Below are positions 16,405 through 27,353 of a DNA stretch of 64,000 bases, one piece after another (the stretch's first letter is position 1; every line of letters begins with the position of its first letter). Both the position numbers and the translations under genes were made by a program. The notes under the pieces were generated by a model. It was not told where the DNA came from. It worked only from the letters and a program-made list of their open reading frames with translations, and made no database searches. Source of the stretch: Bacillota bacterium (GTDB taxonomy: Bacteria > Bacillota > Clostridia > DSM-8532). Location of the stretch: contig JAEZTB010000019.1 in the NCBI GenBank assembly GCA_023443745.1, positions 62,001 through 126,000 on the forward strand, read 5' to 3'.

Positions 16405-17616
16405 TTACCTTCCTTGTGCTTTATTCTGGACTGCAGGCTGAAGGCCTGCTATGTCCTCCTCACACTCCAGAACCACCTGAATATAGATTTGATCATTCTC
16501 GCCCTTGACCTGGTTAACTTTTTCATCAACCACCTTTGAGTCAGAAGGCAGGCGTTGTGCCAGATCATTGCGAGCCGTTTCTGCCGCAATAGCAATGGCT
16601 TCCTCCTCTGTGAGGTCTACTTGTCTTTCCATTATTTCAAAGCTTTTTTCAATCGTCAATCCTATTGGCAGCCTCAAGCCGAAGGGGCCCGCCAGAGTCT
16701 GATCATAGGTGGAGGTCTCAAAAATTTCATAGGGGTGATCTTTCCCAGGTAGCCTCAGCTTTCCGTCCAGAAATTTTAAATAAACAATTTGATGAGCCTT
16801 TCCCGTTCGGATTCTCTGGGTGTATTTCATAGAAACAGGCAGAGAGCTTTCATACCAGGTTCTTGCAATTACACGGCCCAAGGCATGAACATCCCGGGTA
16901 CCCAATTCGGGATACTTGCTTTCAAGCTTACCTGAAACTAATATCTGCCCTTTCTTTACAGTCTCTCCCGCTTTTACCATAGCCTTACCGGCTAGGGCCT
17001 CCATTTTAATAATCAAGCCATCCCGTTCAGCAACAACATTGAAAAACTCATTATTGCGTATCAACTCAGGAACAGCGACACTATCCTCAATGGTAACAAA
17101 GAGCTTAACACCCTTTATTTCAACACCCACCCAGGCAATCCCATCCACCTGCATGATGATCCGGGAAGCAACACTCTTGGGGTTAAGACCCATTTTAAAG
17201 CTTCCTCTCCCTATCTTCTCCACATTTAGGACATTCATAACCTGCGGTATCATTTCCGGCTTGCCGCCTGTAATTTCAATATCCCAAATAATTGAGGTTG
17301 ACAGTGCCAAAAGTGAAATAAATATAAGGAGCCCCAGCTTAAAGCCTTTTCTTTTTTTAAATCGGCTCAGGAAAAATGGCAATCCGCAGCGTTTTTGAAT
17401 ACGTACCCTGCAGCCTGATTTTTTGGCAGCCGGGCGCATGAGCCGAAACCCCCGGAGACTTGCCTTCATGACAGCCGCTTCATTATCTTTCCTGACAATA
17501 TCCCAAAGTAGGATTTGCCGCTTTGAACAGATATTAATGAAGCGCTCTATGCCCATTCCTGTTACCACAATGATAACATATCCCCTGATATAATTCCACA
17601 AATGCACCAGAAACAT
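16405..17616 (-). CDS. yqfD: Sporulation protein YqfD
   Basis: Membrane protein of a family required for efficient sporulation in Bacillus; mechanism unknown. It has an N-terminal hydrophobic segment (FLVHLWNYIRGYVIIVVTG), a basic region, a second helix (LGLLIFISLLALSTSIIWDI) and a long external domain. ATG at 17616 is preferred because AGAGAG lies 11 bases upstream; the GTG at 17628 is too close to it. This gives 403 residues. It follows yqfC by about 18 bases. Confidence 0.92.
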   Translation of the reverse strand: MFLVHLWNYIRGYVIIVVTGMGIERFINICSKRQILLWDIVRKDNEAAVMKASLRGFRLMRPAAKKSGCRVRIQKRCGLPFFLSRFKKRKGFKLGLLIFISLLALSTSIIWDIEITGGKPEMIPQVMNVLNVEKIGRGSFKMGLNPKSVASRIIMQVDGIAWVGVEIKGVKLFVTIEDSVAVPELIRNNEFFNVVAERDGLIIKMEALAGKAMVKAGETVKKGQILVSGKLESKYPELGTRDVHALGRVIARTWYESSLPVSMKYTQRIRTGKAHQIVYLKFLDGKLRLPGKDHPYEIFETSTYDQTLAGPFGLRLPIGLTIEKSFEIMERQVDLTEEEAIAIAAETARNDLAQRLPSDSKVVDEKVNQVKGENDQIYIQVVLECEEDIAGLQPAVQNKAQGR

Positions 17617-17634
17617 AAGCCCACTCACTCTCTT

Positions 17635-17955
17635 CTACGCATCATAATCGATATTGGAAATTTTCCCGCCTATGATCATCTCTTCACTGGTGATCTCCCG
17701 AATATTAAGTGCACTTCCTGTAATCTTAATGACACCATTGTTGGTATTGATGCGAATCATGCCGTCTTGAAAATCCATGATGCCCTTAAAATTTTCAATT
17801 AGCACCTCGCCGCGACCTATGGCAGTAACTCTGGGACGATTGCCAACGACATCTCCGGGTATTTCAAATATCCGGGCCAGCTTTTCGCTGAGGCTTTGGC
17901 CCGGCGCAGCTGCCTGCTTCTTCTCCCCTTTAATTCTATGAATTCCTTTTTTCAT
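17635..17955 (-). CDS. yqfC: Sporulation protein YqfC
   Basis: Small (106 aa) YabP/YqfC-family protein expressed in the mother cell in Bacillus. Recognisable segments are LARIFEIPGDVVGNRPRVTA and VLIENFKGIMDF, ending in VIKITGSALNIREITSEEM. It overlaps pdaA by 4 bases and precedes yqfD. Confidence 0.92.
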   Translation of the reverse strand: MKKGIHRIKGEKKQAAAPGQSLSEKLARIFEIPGDVVGNRPRVTAIGRGEVLIENFKGIMDFQDGMIRINTNNGVIKITGSALNIREITSEEMIIGGKISNIDYDA

Positions 17956-18860
17956 GGCTTCTCACCTCGCGCAATCCTTTCAAGTTCAAACACATCGCCG
18001 AACTCATAACCGGCTTCTTTTACATGCCGGATAATGGCGTCAAGAGCCTCTGCGTTATCCCTGGACACCGCATGAAGCAGTAGAATCCCGCCATTATGGA
18101 GATTGTTCTTCACTTTTTCAAAAGCATATTCCCAGCCTCTCTGCCGATTGACCGCCCAATCATCATAGGCAAAGCTCCAGAACACATTTATATAGCCCAG
18201 CTTAGAGGTAATCTCCAATGTTCTTTCGCTGTATTCACCCTTGGGAGGTCTTAAGAATACCATGTTCCGGCCATAATTCTCATAGAATTGTCTGTCCAGG
18301 CCTACAATTTCTGCCTCAAGCTCCGAATCATTCAAAAGCGGCAGGCTCTTGTGGTGAATGGTATGATTGCCTACAGCATGCCCTTCATCCAGCATCCGCT
18401 TGACAAGCAGGTCTTCCTTCTGCAAATAGGGCCCTGTAATAAAGAAGATGGCATTGACCTTGTTCTCGTAAAGGACATCGAGAATTTTGCCGGTATACCC
18501 ATTTTCATAGCCTTCATCAAAGGTCAGGTAGACTTTTTTCTGAGATGTATCGGCCAGATAAAGAGATTGATATTTGGCAATTAATTCGGGCGCGCCGGGA
18601 TCGGCCCTGGGCAGCTCTCCGTTCTTCACTCTGGCAATCCCCCAGCTTCTTAAGCCTGAGTATTTGTCATTAAGCCCTGAAGCAAAATATTGCGGCTCAA
18701 TGTCAACATCTTCATTTCCCTCTGTCAGAGAGCCGGTAAGCTCCAATGCATAAGCCCATGTTGAGAGACTGGGGATCTCTGGGATTGCAACCAGACTTAT
18801 GATGAGCACTATCAATATCACAATGATCAGAAAAGCCGAATACTGTTTACGCTTTTTCAT
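17952..18860 (-). CDS. pdaA: PdaA-like polysaccharide deacetylase (spore cortex)
   Basis: NodB-fold deacetylase acting on muramic acid during muramic-delta-lactam formation in spore cortex. After a short basic N-terminus and a transmembrane anchor (FLIIVILIVLIISLVAI), the domain shows TFDEGYENG, the zinc motif EGHAVGNHTIHHK, RPPKGEYSERT, FWSFAYDDW and LLHAVSRDNAEALD, the last strongly PdaA-specific. The usual TFDDG motif reads TFDEG here (Bacillus PdaA also departs from it). The frame opens at 18959; ATG at 18860 with GGGAGG upstream starts a typical anchor, giving 302 residues. Confidence 0.92.
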   Translation of the reverse strand: MKKRKQYSAFLIIVILIVLIISLVAIPEIPSLSTWAYALELTGSLTEGNEDVDIEPQYFASGLNDKYSGLRSWGIARVKNGELPRADPGAPELIAKYQSLYLADTSQKKVYLTFDEGYENGYTGKILDVLYENKVNAIFFITGPYLQKEDLLVKRMLDEGHAVGNHTIHHKSLPLLNDSELEAEIVGLDRQFYENYGRNMVFLRPPKGEYSERTLEITSKLGYINVFWSFAYDDWAVNRQRGWEYAFEKVKNNLHNGGILLLHAVSRDNAEALDAIIRHVKEAGYEFGDVFELERIARGEKP

Positions 18861-18894
18861 GTAACAAAGAACCTCCCGAGTTATGGATAGAGAT

Positions 18895-18929
18895 AAAAAA
18901 GAGCCATTGGTATTCAATGACTCTTTTTT
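18895..18929. terminator. Bidirectional terminator-like hairpin upstream of pdaA
   Basis: AAAAAAGAG plus CATTG pairs with CAATG plus CTCTTTTTT around GTATT, with one C/A mismatch. It lies between the DUF881 genes and pdaA, and on the minus strand would end the DUF881 transcript. Confidence 0.7.
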
Positions 18930-18966
18930 CCCTACTATCATTATATTACGGGCGGACAACCCAAAA

Positions 18967-19659
18967 TTACTGTTCTACAGGTGTGAGCTTATCAATTCTC
19001 AAAGCGTCTTCCCGTACTCCGGGGATAACCACAGTTTGCTCCTGATTTATTTGTACACTATTTTCGTAGTATTGTAATCTCTGTACAACCCCGCCTATAA
19101 GCCCCAGCGACCGTTTCATATTATCGGGATCGCCAATGGCCTTGATGGTATAAGGCGGGTACAACTGTATACCGTTGATCATGATATAATCACCTGCTTG
19201 TCGGATTTCACTGGTGGCAACAATTCTCTCATCATTAACACTGACAGCTTGAACATCCGTTGCTTTCAGCTCATTAATCAGATCTTCAATATCATAGTCT
19301 TCTATAGCCTTCGAACCGGTTTGCTCAATAACGATGACTATACCGACTCCCTTGACAGTCTCCAGGCCGGCCATCATACGGGCGTTTAAAATCTGCTTTT
19401 TTAAAGCCGCCACATTTTCTTCACCAACATTCTCATTACTTTTTAGCTCGCTAACCTCCTTCTGGAGCTCCTGGAGGCGGATCTTTAACTTATCATTGTT
19501 ACTTTTTTCCAACAGCAGTTCATCTATGATCTGGTTGACATTTTTCTTCTCATACTGGGCCAAGACCTGGTTTTGCTTGACGCTCTTGAACTGCCAGGCT
19601 ATAATAACGCCTAACACGACACAAACAGTTGTAAGGGATATTATCTTGAATATTTTCAT
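18967..19659 (-). CDS. DUF881 family protein (second of pair)
   Basis: 230-residue protein with an N-terminal transmembrane helix, a heptad-rich coiled coil (about 30-85) and a C-terminal DUF881 domain, including INELKATDVQAVSVNDERIV and YPPYTIKAIGDPDNMKRSL. Members such as YlxW of Bacillus lie in cell-division gene clusters, but their role is unknown. The start overlaps the upstream paralogue by 4 bases, so the two are probably co-translated and may form a hetero-oligomer (inference). Confidence 0.88.
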   Translation of the reverse strand: MKIFKIISLTTVCVVLGVIIAWQFKSVKQNQVLAQYEKKNVNQIIDELLLEKSNNDKLKIRLQELQKEVSELKSNENVGEENVAALKKQILNARMMAGLETVKGVGIVIVIEQTGSKAIEDYDIEDLINELKATDVQAVSVNDERIVATSEIRQAGDYIMINGIQLYPPYTIKAIGDPDNMKRSLGLIGGVVQRLQYYENSVQINQEQTVVIPGVREDALRIDKLTPVEQ

Positions 19660-20381
19660 TTTTTGACCACCTCTAAATCTTTAAAGACTTCATCAAGCGA
19701 CTTGAAACGATAGAGAATGTACCGATCCACCACTATTTCATCCTGTTTGACAATATCGACGCGGATGCCTAGAAGACGCATAAAAGCAACCTGAGGCATG
19801 GTATTAATAGCCTCGAAAAGCACATCAGGATCCCCAATGGCCTTAAACACATACGGGGGTGGATACCGGTTATCATTAACGATGACGGTAGGACCCGCAC
19901 ACACCGGTTTAGTGGTTAAGATAACCCGTTCATCGTTAATGGAGATAGCTTCGGCGCCGTTTGCCTTCAGCTCATGCAGAATTAAGTTAACATCATAGTC
20001 GTGGATAATATATTCTTTAATATCCAATTCGCCTATAGTCTTGGCATCTTCCATGGTGATGACAATTCCCCTGCCTGTGACAGGAACCAAGCCGGCTCTT
20101 AAATATTCGTAATCCCGTGTTTTCAGCAGCTCATTGATTTCCTTATTGTTTGAATTCGTGCCAATATTCTTAAGCAGCTGCTCGTATTCAGCTTCAATAT
20201 TGGTCAACTGTCCCATTAGCTGCACATTTTCAGCCTTCTCAGCCTCAAGCTGGGCTGTCAGTTCCTTGACAGAAACACCATCGTTGGACTCGCTTATAAC
20301 GATTCCCCTGAATTGGAGGTTAATAAGAATACCAAACAGCAAAAATATTAAAAACATCATGCCGCGATGGCCTTTATTCAT
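19656..20381 (-). CDS. DUF881 family protein (first of pair)
   Basis: 241-residue paralogue of the following gene with the same layout: signal-anchor helix (MMFLIFLLFGILINLQF), coiled coil (about 40-95), and DUF881 domain with HELKANGAEAISINDERVIL and YPPPYVFKAIGDPDVLFEAI. Tandem duplication is the likely origin of the pair. It lies 26 bases downstream of the HD-GYP gene. Confidence 0.88.
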   Translation of the reverse strand: MNKGHRGMMFLIFLLFGILINLQFRGIVISESNDGVSVKELTAQLEAEKAENVQLMGQLTNIEAEYEQLLKNIGTNSNNKEINELLKTRDYEYLRAGLVPVTGRGIVITMEDAKTIGELDIKEYIIHDYDVNLILHELKANGAEAISINDERVILTTKPVCAGPTVIVNDNRYPPPYVFKAIGDPDVLFEAINTMPQVAFMRLLGIRVDIVKQDEIVVDRYILYRFKSLDEVFKDLEVVKK

Positions 20382-20407
20382 TGCAACCTGCCTCTCTAAA
20401 ATCTCCT

Positions 20408-21463
20408 TTAGATAAACTCTACAATCCTCACTGTTTTGGACACTCCTGTATCAATATAGCGGTCGTCTATCTGAACAACTGGCCGTGAGAGATCAATCTT
20501 GTTCATAAATACAATCTTACCCGTCTCACCCGTATTGAGTTTTACCTTGGCCCCGATATAATAATTCGAGATGTTATCCAGAAACACCCTCAGAACCACG
20601 GGATCTAAAACTCCGAAGCTGCCATGCTGCATAAGCTCAAACACCTTTAGCGGTGTGTCCTTCCGCTTATATGTACGGTTTGCCGTCATTGCGTCAAAAA
20701 TATCAGCCACGGTAATAATCTTTGAATAGAGGTTCAGTTGATCGCCGGTAAATCCCATGGGATAGCCGCTTCCATCCTCTTTTTCGTGATGGGTAAGGAT
20801 TGCGATGGATACTTCTGCAGGAATTTCCCCAATACCTGAGAGGAGACTGTAGCCATATTCGGAATGACGCTTCATCTCCGCAAACTCGCTGTCTGTCAGC
20901 TTGCCCGGCTTATTTAAGATTGAAAGCGGAATCTGCGTTTTCCCTATATCATGGAGAAGTCCGGCCTGGGCAAGATCCCTTACACTGCGCTCGTCGAGCC
21001 GAAGCCATCTTCCTATTAGCAAGCACAGCATGGAAACATTCAAGCTGTGATAATAGGTATATTCGTCAATGCTTCGAACCTGCATAACAGACTCAATCAT
21101 ATTCTGATTGTCATCGGACTTGATGGTAATGGTGTTGACAATCTCGTTGGCTGCTTCTACATTCAGTCTTTTTCCAGAGGAAATATCCTGAAATATTTGT
21201 TTGGTGCTGTTGACATCACGCTCATAGTCCACCATAAACCGCTGGGAGGGACTGAGCATGAAACCATTGTCCTCTGCTTGTGACTGTTCCCTATAAGCCC
21301 ATATGCTCTGGATACCCATGTTTTTTAAACGCTGGATTGTGTTCTCATCCAGAATCACATTATCCCAAAGCATGACACTGCCGTATTTATTAAAGACCAC
21401 CTCAGCTGTACACATCCCCGGCTTAACTAAATCAATGGATAGAAAGACTTTATTATCCTGCAT
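20408..21463 (-). CDS. HD-GYP domain protein, probable c-di-GMP phosphodiesterase
   Basis: 351-residue soluble protein with an N-terminal region of unknown fold and an HD-GYP domain at about residues 115-300. Motifs: YYHSLNVSMLCLLIGRW, GLLHDIGKTQIP (HD), LTHHEKEDGSGYP (HHE...GYP) and TVADIFDAMTANRTYK. All metal and GYP residues are present, so c-di-GMP hydrolysis is plausible. The frame opens at 21523, inside ligA; ATG at 21463 with GGAGG 10 bases upstream gives a sensible N-terminus (MQDNKVFLSIDLVKPGM). Confidence 0.9.
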   Translation of the reverse strand: MQDNKVFLSIDLVKPGMCTAEVVFNKYGSVMLWDNVILDENTIQRLKNMGIQSIWAYREQSQAEDNGFMLSPSQRFMVDYERDVNSTKQIFQDISSGKRLNVEAANEIVNTITIKSDDNQNMIESVMQVRSIDEYTYYHSLNVSMLCLLIGRWLRLDERSVRDLAQAGLLHDIGKTQIPLSILNKPGKLTDSEFAEMKRHSEYGYSLLSGIGEIPAEVSIAILTHHEKEDGSGYPMGFTGDQLNLYSKIITVADIFDAMTANRTYKRKDTPLKVFELMQHGSFGVLDPVVLRVFLDNISNYYIGAKVKLNTGETGKIVFMNKIDLSRPVVQIDDRYIDTGVSKTVRIVEFI

Positions 21464-21501
21464 GGTTTTCCAGCCTCCGGTATCTCGATGATTTTTTTCT
21501 T

Positions 21502-23523
<2,022 letters not shown>

Positions 23524-24414
23524 TCACTCTCCGACTTCTTTAAATACGTACATTCCACCATCGTACTGGAAGGCGTCAATTTCCTGAAGCGTCAACTCTA
23601 TCCCGTCTGCAATCCCCTGAGCCGTTTTATCCTTGAAGTCCTGGGAAGCCAGCCGCGCATGATCTTCTTTATTGGTAATATAGGCCGTTTCAACCAGAAT
23701 GGCAGGCATTTGTGTGTTACGCAGCACTGAAAAATTATTGGACCTAGTGCCGTTAAACTTAATGCCATTGGCCTTGACTATCTCATCACCTACAATTTGG
23801 GCAAATCGCTCTTCTGTGAAGTCAGTATAGGTTGTTTTCTTGTTGAAGTAATAGACCTCCATACCGTTGACACCAGCCGCGCCCTTATATTTCAAATCAT
23901 AGGCGTTAACGTGGATACTGACAAAGAGAGAGGCTTTATTGTCATTTGCTACATTGGCACGGGCCAATAAATCTTCTTTATTACTATCGCTAAAATGTTC
24001 ATCCTTTTCACGTGTCAGGATAACATTGATGCCTTTATCTTTGAGATATTCCTCAACCTTTTTTGCCATATACAGAGTGATATCTTTCTCATAAAATTCA
24101 TCCTTATAGGGTGAAATAGTGCCCCCGTCTCCTCCGCCATGGCCAGCATCAATAACCACCAAAACAGGCTCCATGACTTTTCCGTCGGGTATTTCAATAG
24201 GAGGGGGAGTTGGACTGGGGGTTTGTGTGGGCATAACGATAGGTGTCACCGGCACTGAACTCGGATTAGCCTCGCCTTCCCTGTTCTTTGCGATAACAAC
24301 AAACACGGCTGTTACTACAAGTAAAAAGACCAGAATTGCAGCAACAAACCGCGATAGATTTGAAAGTCTGTAGCGGGGTTTTAGCTTTGGAAACTTCATA
24401 GGGCCTGGACTCAT
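23524..24414 (-). CDS. N-acetylmuramoyl-L-alanine amidase (Amidase_3)
   Basis: Zinc amidase cleaving the peptide from muramic acid. An N-terminal signal anchor (about 22-45) and a Pro/Thr-rich linker (PTQTPSPTPPP) precede the catalytic domain (about 80-285). Zinc ligands are in IDAGHGGGDGG, FYEKDITL and FVSIHVNA, and the catalytic Glu is in LVETAYITN. The architecture and spore-gene neighbourhood resemble CwlD, which acts with PdaA in cortex lactam formation, but other wall amidases share the fold. Start ATG at 24414. Confidence 0.9.
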   Translation of the reverse strand: MSPGPMKFPKLKPRYRLSNLSRFVAAILVFLLVVTAVFVVIAKNREGEANPSSVPVTPIVMPTQTPSPTPPPIEIPDGKVMEPVLVVIDAGHGGGDGGTISPYKDEFYEKDITLYMAKKVEEYLKDKGINVILTREKDEHFSDSNKEDLLARANVANDNKASLFVSIHVNAYDLKYKGAAGVNGMEVYYFNKKTTYTDFTEERFAQIVGDEIVKANGIKFNGTRSNNFSVLRNTQMPAILVETAYITNKEDHARLASQDFKDKTAQGIADGIELTLQEIDAFQYDGGMYVFKEVGE

Positions 24415-24539
24415 CTTGAATTCACCATCTCCGTTTTTTTTCTGTACTATTATGATACACTAATATAGACGTAAAGAACAGAAAAAAAGTTCCCAAATGA
24501 TGATTCTTTTATTTCTTTTTCTCCTGCTTCATTTTTTTG

Positions 24540-25547
24540 TTATTGCAGGAAACGATCCACATCCTTGGGGCCTATGTTTTCGTGCAGAGCCATATTAATG
24601 CCATTAGCCACCAGCTTGGACAGGTAATCCACAATCTCATCGGTATCCTTTGGCGTCACAACGAGATTTCCCGAATAGGGCTCCAAGAGCTCAATGATCA
24701 TACGGTACTTCTCATCACGATCAATCTGGGAAAGCATCCTATAAAAATCACTGCCTCTGCCTGCCTGCTCCATCATGCTGTCCATGACAAGGTCCAGGGT
24801 GTCACTGGCCATGGTGGCAGCGTCAACGACGGTTGGTACACCTATGGCGATGACCGGTACACCGAGAGTTTCGCGGGTAAGTGCCGTTCTCTTGTTTCCC
24901 ACCCCGGAGCCCGGTGCGATTCCCGTATTGGCAAGCTGAAGGGATGCATTGACCCTATTCATGCTGCGGGAGGCTAGAGCGTCCACTGCAATAACCAACG
25001 CCGGCTTTACATTATCGACAATGCCCTTAACGATATGTCCGGTCTCTATCCCCGTTATTCCCAAGACGCCCGGGGAAATGGCGCAGACCGGTCTCTCAGT
25101 ACTGTCCACCTCCTGGGGAAGGTATTCGTAGATATGGCGCGTGACCAGCACATATTGAGCGACCCTTGGCCCCAGCGCATCTGCCGTCACATTCCAATTG
25201 CCCAGTCCCACTATAAGGACTGTATCCTTTTTATCAAGGTGGATGAGGTTTTCAAGCTCCCTGGCCAGCATCCTGCAGGATTTTTCATAGAGATCTCTGC
25301 TTTTTTCACGTATTTTAGGGATGTCAAGGGTAATATAGCTGCCTATAGGCTTTCCCACCTTTTGCTCGCCCTGTGGTGTATTGACATGAACTCGGGTAAT
25401 GGCAACCTCGTTATCACCATCCTGTTCAACTTGAATACCATCTCCAAATCCGCCATCCTGAGCCTGAGCCCTGGTCTGGGCACCTGCACCCACTACACGG
25501 GATTCATCGGCCATATCGGTGCGAATACTCCGCATCAGTTTTTCCAT
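24540..25547 (-). CDS. gpr: Spore germination protease GPR
   Basis: Aspartic-type protease that degrades SASPs in the first minutes of germination; made as a zymogen whose propeptide is removed in the forespore. Family segments are VLIVGLGNWNVTADALGPRV, SPGVLGITGIETGHIVKGIV and GTDS-like GSGVGNKRTALTRETLGVPV. ATG at 25547 has GGAGG 7 bases upstream, giving 335 residues. It diverges from rpsT, as in many Firmicutes. Confidence 0.97.
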   Translation of the reverse strand: MEKLMRSIRTDMADESRVVGAGAQTRAQAQDGGFGDGIQVEQDGDNEVAITRVHVNTPQGEQKVGKPIGSYITLDIPKIREKSRDLYEKSCRMLARELENLIHLDKKDTVLIVGLGNWNVTADALGPRVAQYVLVTRHIYEYLPQEVDSTERPVCAISPGVLGITGIETGHIVKGIVDNVKPALVIAVDALASRSMNRVNASLQLANTGIAPGSGVGNKRTALTRETLGVPVIAIGVPTVVDAATMASDTLDLVMDSMMEQAGRGSDFYRMLSQIDRDEKYRMIIELLEPYSGNLVVTPKDTDEIVDYLSKLVANGINMALHENIGPKDVDRFLQ

Positions 25548-25669
25548 CACAAGTCCTCCATCACTTTTGATTTACGCTTTGTTGCATTATTATCTGCAAA
25601 ATCTCGCATTTCATTCCGGAAGAAGTCAGGAGGACGGTTCCCGAACTCAAGAACATTGAAACAAAATTC

Positions 25670-25719
25670 TTGCATTGATTAGAACTTCGTGTTAATATAT
25701 TGTGTGTTGCACACGAAGT
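25670..25719 (+). promoter_or_regulatory. rpsT promoter region with inverted repeat
   Basis: Candidate sigma-A elements are TTGCAT (25670-25675) and TAATAT (25693-25698), 17 bases apart. A perfect 9-bp inverted repeat, ACTTCGTGT (25684-25692) with ACACGAAGT (25711-25719), brackets the -10 and the expected start site. It could be an operator. If transcription starts further upstream, it would instead be a leader hairpin placed just before the ribosome site. Confidence 0.5.
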
Positions 25720-25738
25720 CTATAGGAGGTGAACGACT

Positions 25739-26005
25739 ATGCCTAATATTAAATCTGCGATTAAGAGAGTAAAGACTAACGAAGCTAAGAATATGCAGAA
25801 CCGCACAAAGAAGTCTGAGCTTAAGACCACTCTTCGTAATTACCGTGAGGCTGTTGCAGAGAATGCTCCCAATACACAGGACGTTTTGAAGGAAGCCATT
25901 AAGAAAGTGGATCAGGCTGCTTCAAAGAATCTTATTCACAAGAATACCGCCTCCAGAAAGAAGTCACAGCTTCAGAAGGCTTTTAATGCGGTTTCGGCAA
26001 AGTAA
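25739..26005 (+). CDS. rpsT: 30S ribosomal protein S20
   Basis: Primary 16S rRNA-binding protein (88 aa, strongly basic). It begins with the classic PNIKSAIKRVKTNEAKNMQN and ends with LIHKNTASRKKSQLQKAFNA. TAGGAGGTGAAC precedes the ATG at 25739. Single gene with its own promoter region and a strong terminator. Confidence 0.98.
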   Translation: MPNIKSAIKRVKTNEAKNMQNRTKKSELKTTLRNYREAVAENAPNTQDVLKEAIKKVDQAASKNLIHKNTASRKKSQLQKAFNAVSAK

Positions 26006-26031
26006 TTTAAACGGTTAATGCATTTAAAGAT

Positions 26032-26062
26032 AAAACGTACCCTGAGGTACGTTTTTTGTTTT
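26032..26062 (+). terminator. rpsT terminator
   Basis: AAAACGTACC (26032-26041), loop CTGA, GGTACGTTTT (26046-26055), then TTGTTTTTTT. A strong intrinsic terminator; the A-run also suits the convergent spoIIIAH transcript. Confidence 0.9.
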
Positions 26063-26095
26063 TTTATATGAGAATGCGTTTCACTCACCCTGGTG

Positions 26096-26686
26096 CTAAT
26101 CAACATTTTTGACCGTGATATACTCCATAGTAACATCGGCATGACGAATGACGATATCGCTGATTTGGGCAACCTCTTGAGCTGAAAGGCTTGAGGCCTT
26201 GACTATGACATCCACATGGCCTGTATCGCTCATATAAACCAATGCATCCTCGAAGCTTCTCTGCTTTACAAGCGTTTCAATAGTGGATTCAGTTTCGCTT
26301 CTTTTTATAACTGCAACCAATTCTTCCTGCGCCTGAGCTGAGGACAGGGACGAAGAAGCCGAGACCGTGCCGTCCTTGGTTTGAGCTAATTCCTTAAGCT
26401 CTGCCTTCTGCTTGCTTCTTGCCTTATCTCTTTCCAATCGCTCTTCAGCGAAAAAGCCTGAGGTCTGCTGAGCTTGAGCTATAGCTTCATTTGCAGCATT
26501 TTTGGTGTCGTTGTTTACATAAACAGCAGCGCCGACACCTTCGAGGTCTGTGCCTTCAGTGAGGGCAAGATCGTCAAAACCATCGACCTTTGATGATTCC
26601 CCCATCCCTCCATAGTTATACTGTAGTATGCCTACCGAGATAATCACCAGCACAAGCCCCAGTACGATGATTTGTTTTCTTTTCAT
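26096..26686 (-). CDS. spoIIIAH: Stage III sporulation protein AH
   Basis: Mother-cell protein whose extracellular YscJ-like domain docks with forespore SpoIIQ (or its clostridial counterpart) to form the feeding-tube channel. The 196-residue protein has one N-terminal helix (IIVLGLVLVIISVGILQYN) and the C-terminal SpoIIIAH-like domain with SFEDALVYMSDTGHVDVIVK. Last gene of the spoIIIA operon. GGAGGGAAAGGT precedes the ATG. Confidence 0.94.
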   Translation of the reverse strand: MKRKQIIVLGLVLVIISVGILQYNYGGMGESSKVDGFDDLALTEGTDLEGVGAAVYVNNDTKNAANEAIAQAQQTSGFFAEERLERDKARSKQKAELKELAQTKDGTVSASSSLSSAQAQEELVAVIKRSETESTIETLVKQRSFEDALVYMSDTGHVDVIVKASSLSAQEVAQISDIVIRHADVTMEYITVKNVD

Positions 26687-26750
26687 ACCTTTCCCTCCAA
26701 ACTTCTGATATTTTAGTGATGGCCTATAAAATTATATTGAATACACTCCC

Positions 26751-27350
26751 CTATTTATGCTTCAATATCTGAACCCGATGCTCAGGAATTCCAAGAAGAG
26801 TGCAGACTGCATTATTCAATTGCTCTTTAATGAGGATGTCATTGGCACCCTCTGCCACAACCACGACCCCTTTAATTTGAGGAACCACAACCTTCAGAAT
26901 AACCGGCGTCTCATTGGCTCCCAGAGCTAATTCCCGGGTTTCACTGATCTCGGAGGACTTACCGTCAGTCCGTTCGTCATTACGCGTGTCCTGTTCGTTA
27001 TTGTAGGCAGGTACCTGTTCACTGCTGGTGTCGGCATAAACCATCACACTAACCTGTCCCGCACCTTCGACCTGGGACAGAAGATCCGCAAGCCTCCTCT
27101 CGATGTCGGCCACTATCTCCTGGCCATCTATATCGGGGCCCTGGGCCTTATTTCCTGCTTCATTGGAGCTGGAAAGGCTGCTGGCATCTTTCATGGTATC
27201 ACTGGTGTCCCCGGGCTTCATGAAAACGCTGGCGGCCAGAATGATAATCACTCCAAGTATCACAATAGCAATTAGATTTTCAAATACGGAGGGCTTTTTT
27301 TTGCCTCCATCCTCTTTCTTCACAAAGAAGCCGGTAATGTTTTTGAACAT
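26751..27350 (-). CDS. spoIIIAG: Stage III sporulation protein AG
   Basis: Forms a large ring in the intermembrane space between mother cell and forespore. One transmembrane helix (about 27-47), a linker, and a ring-building domain with DIERRLADLLSQVEGAGQVS and VVVVAEGANDILIKEQLNNA (199 aa). It follows spoIIIAF after 3 bases. Confidence 0.95.
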   Translation of the reverse strand: MFKNITGFFVKKEDGGKKKPSVFENLIAIVILGVIIILAASVFMKPGDTSDTMKDASSLSSSNEAGNKAQGPDIDGQEIVADIERRLADLLSQVEGAGQVSVMVYADTSSEQVPAYNNEQDTRNDERTDGKSSEISETRELALGANETPVILKVVVPQIKGVVVVAEGANDILIKEQLNNAVCTLLGIPEHRVQILKHK

Positions 27351-27353
27351 AAC

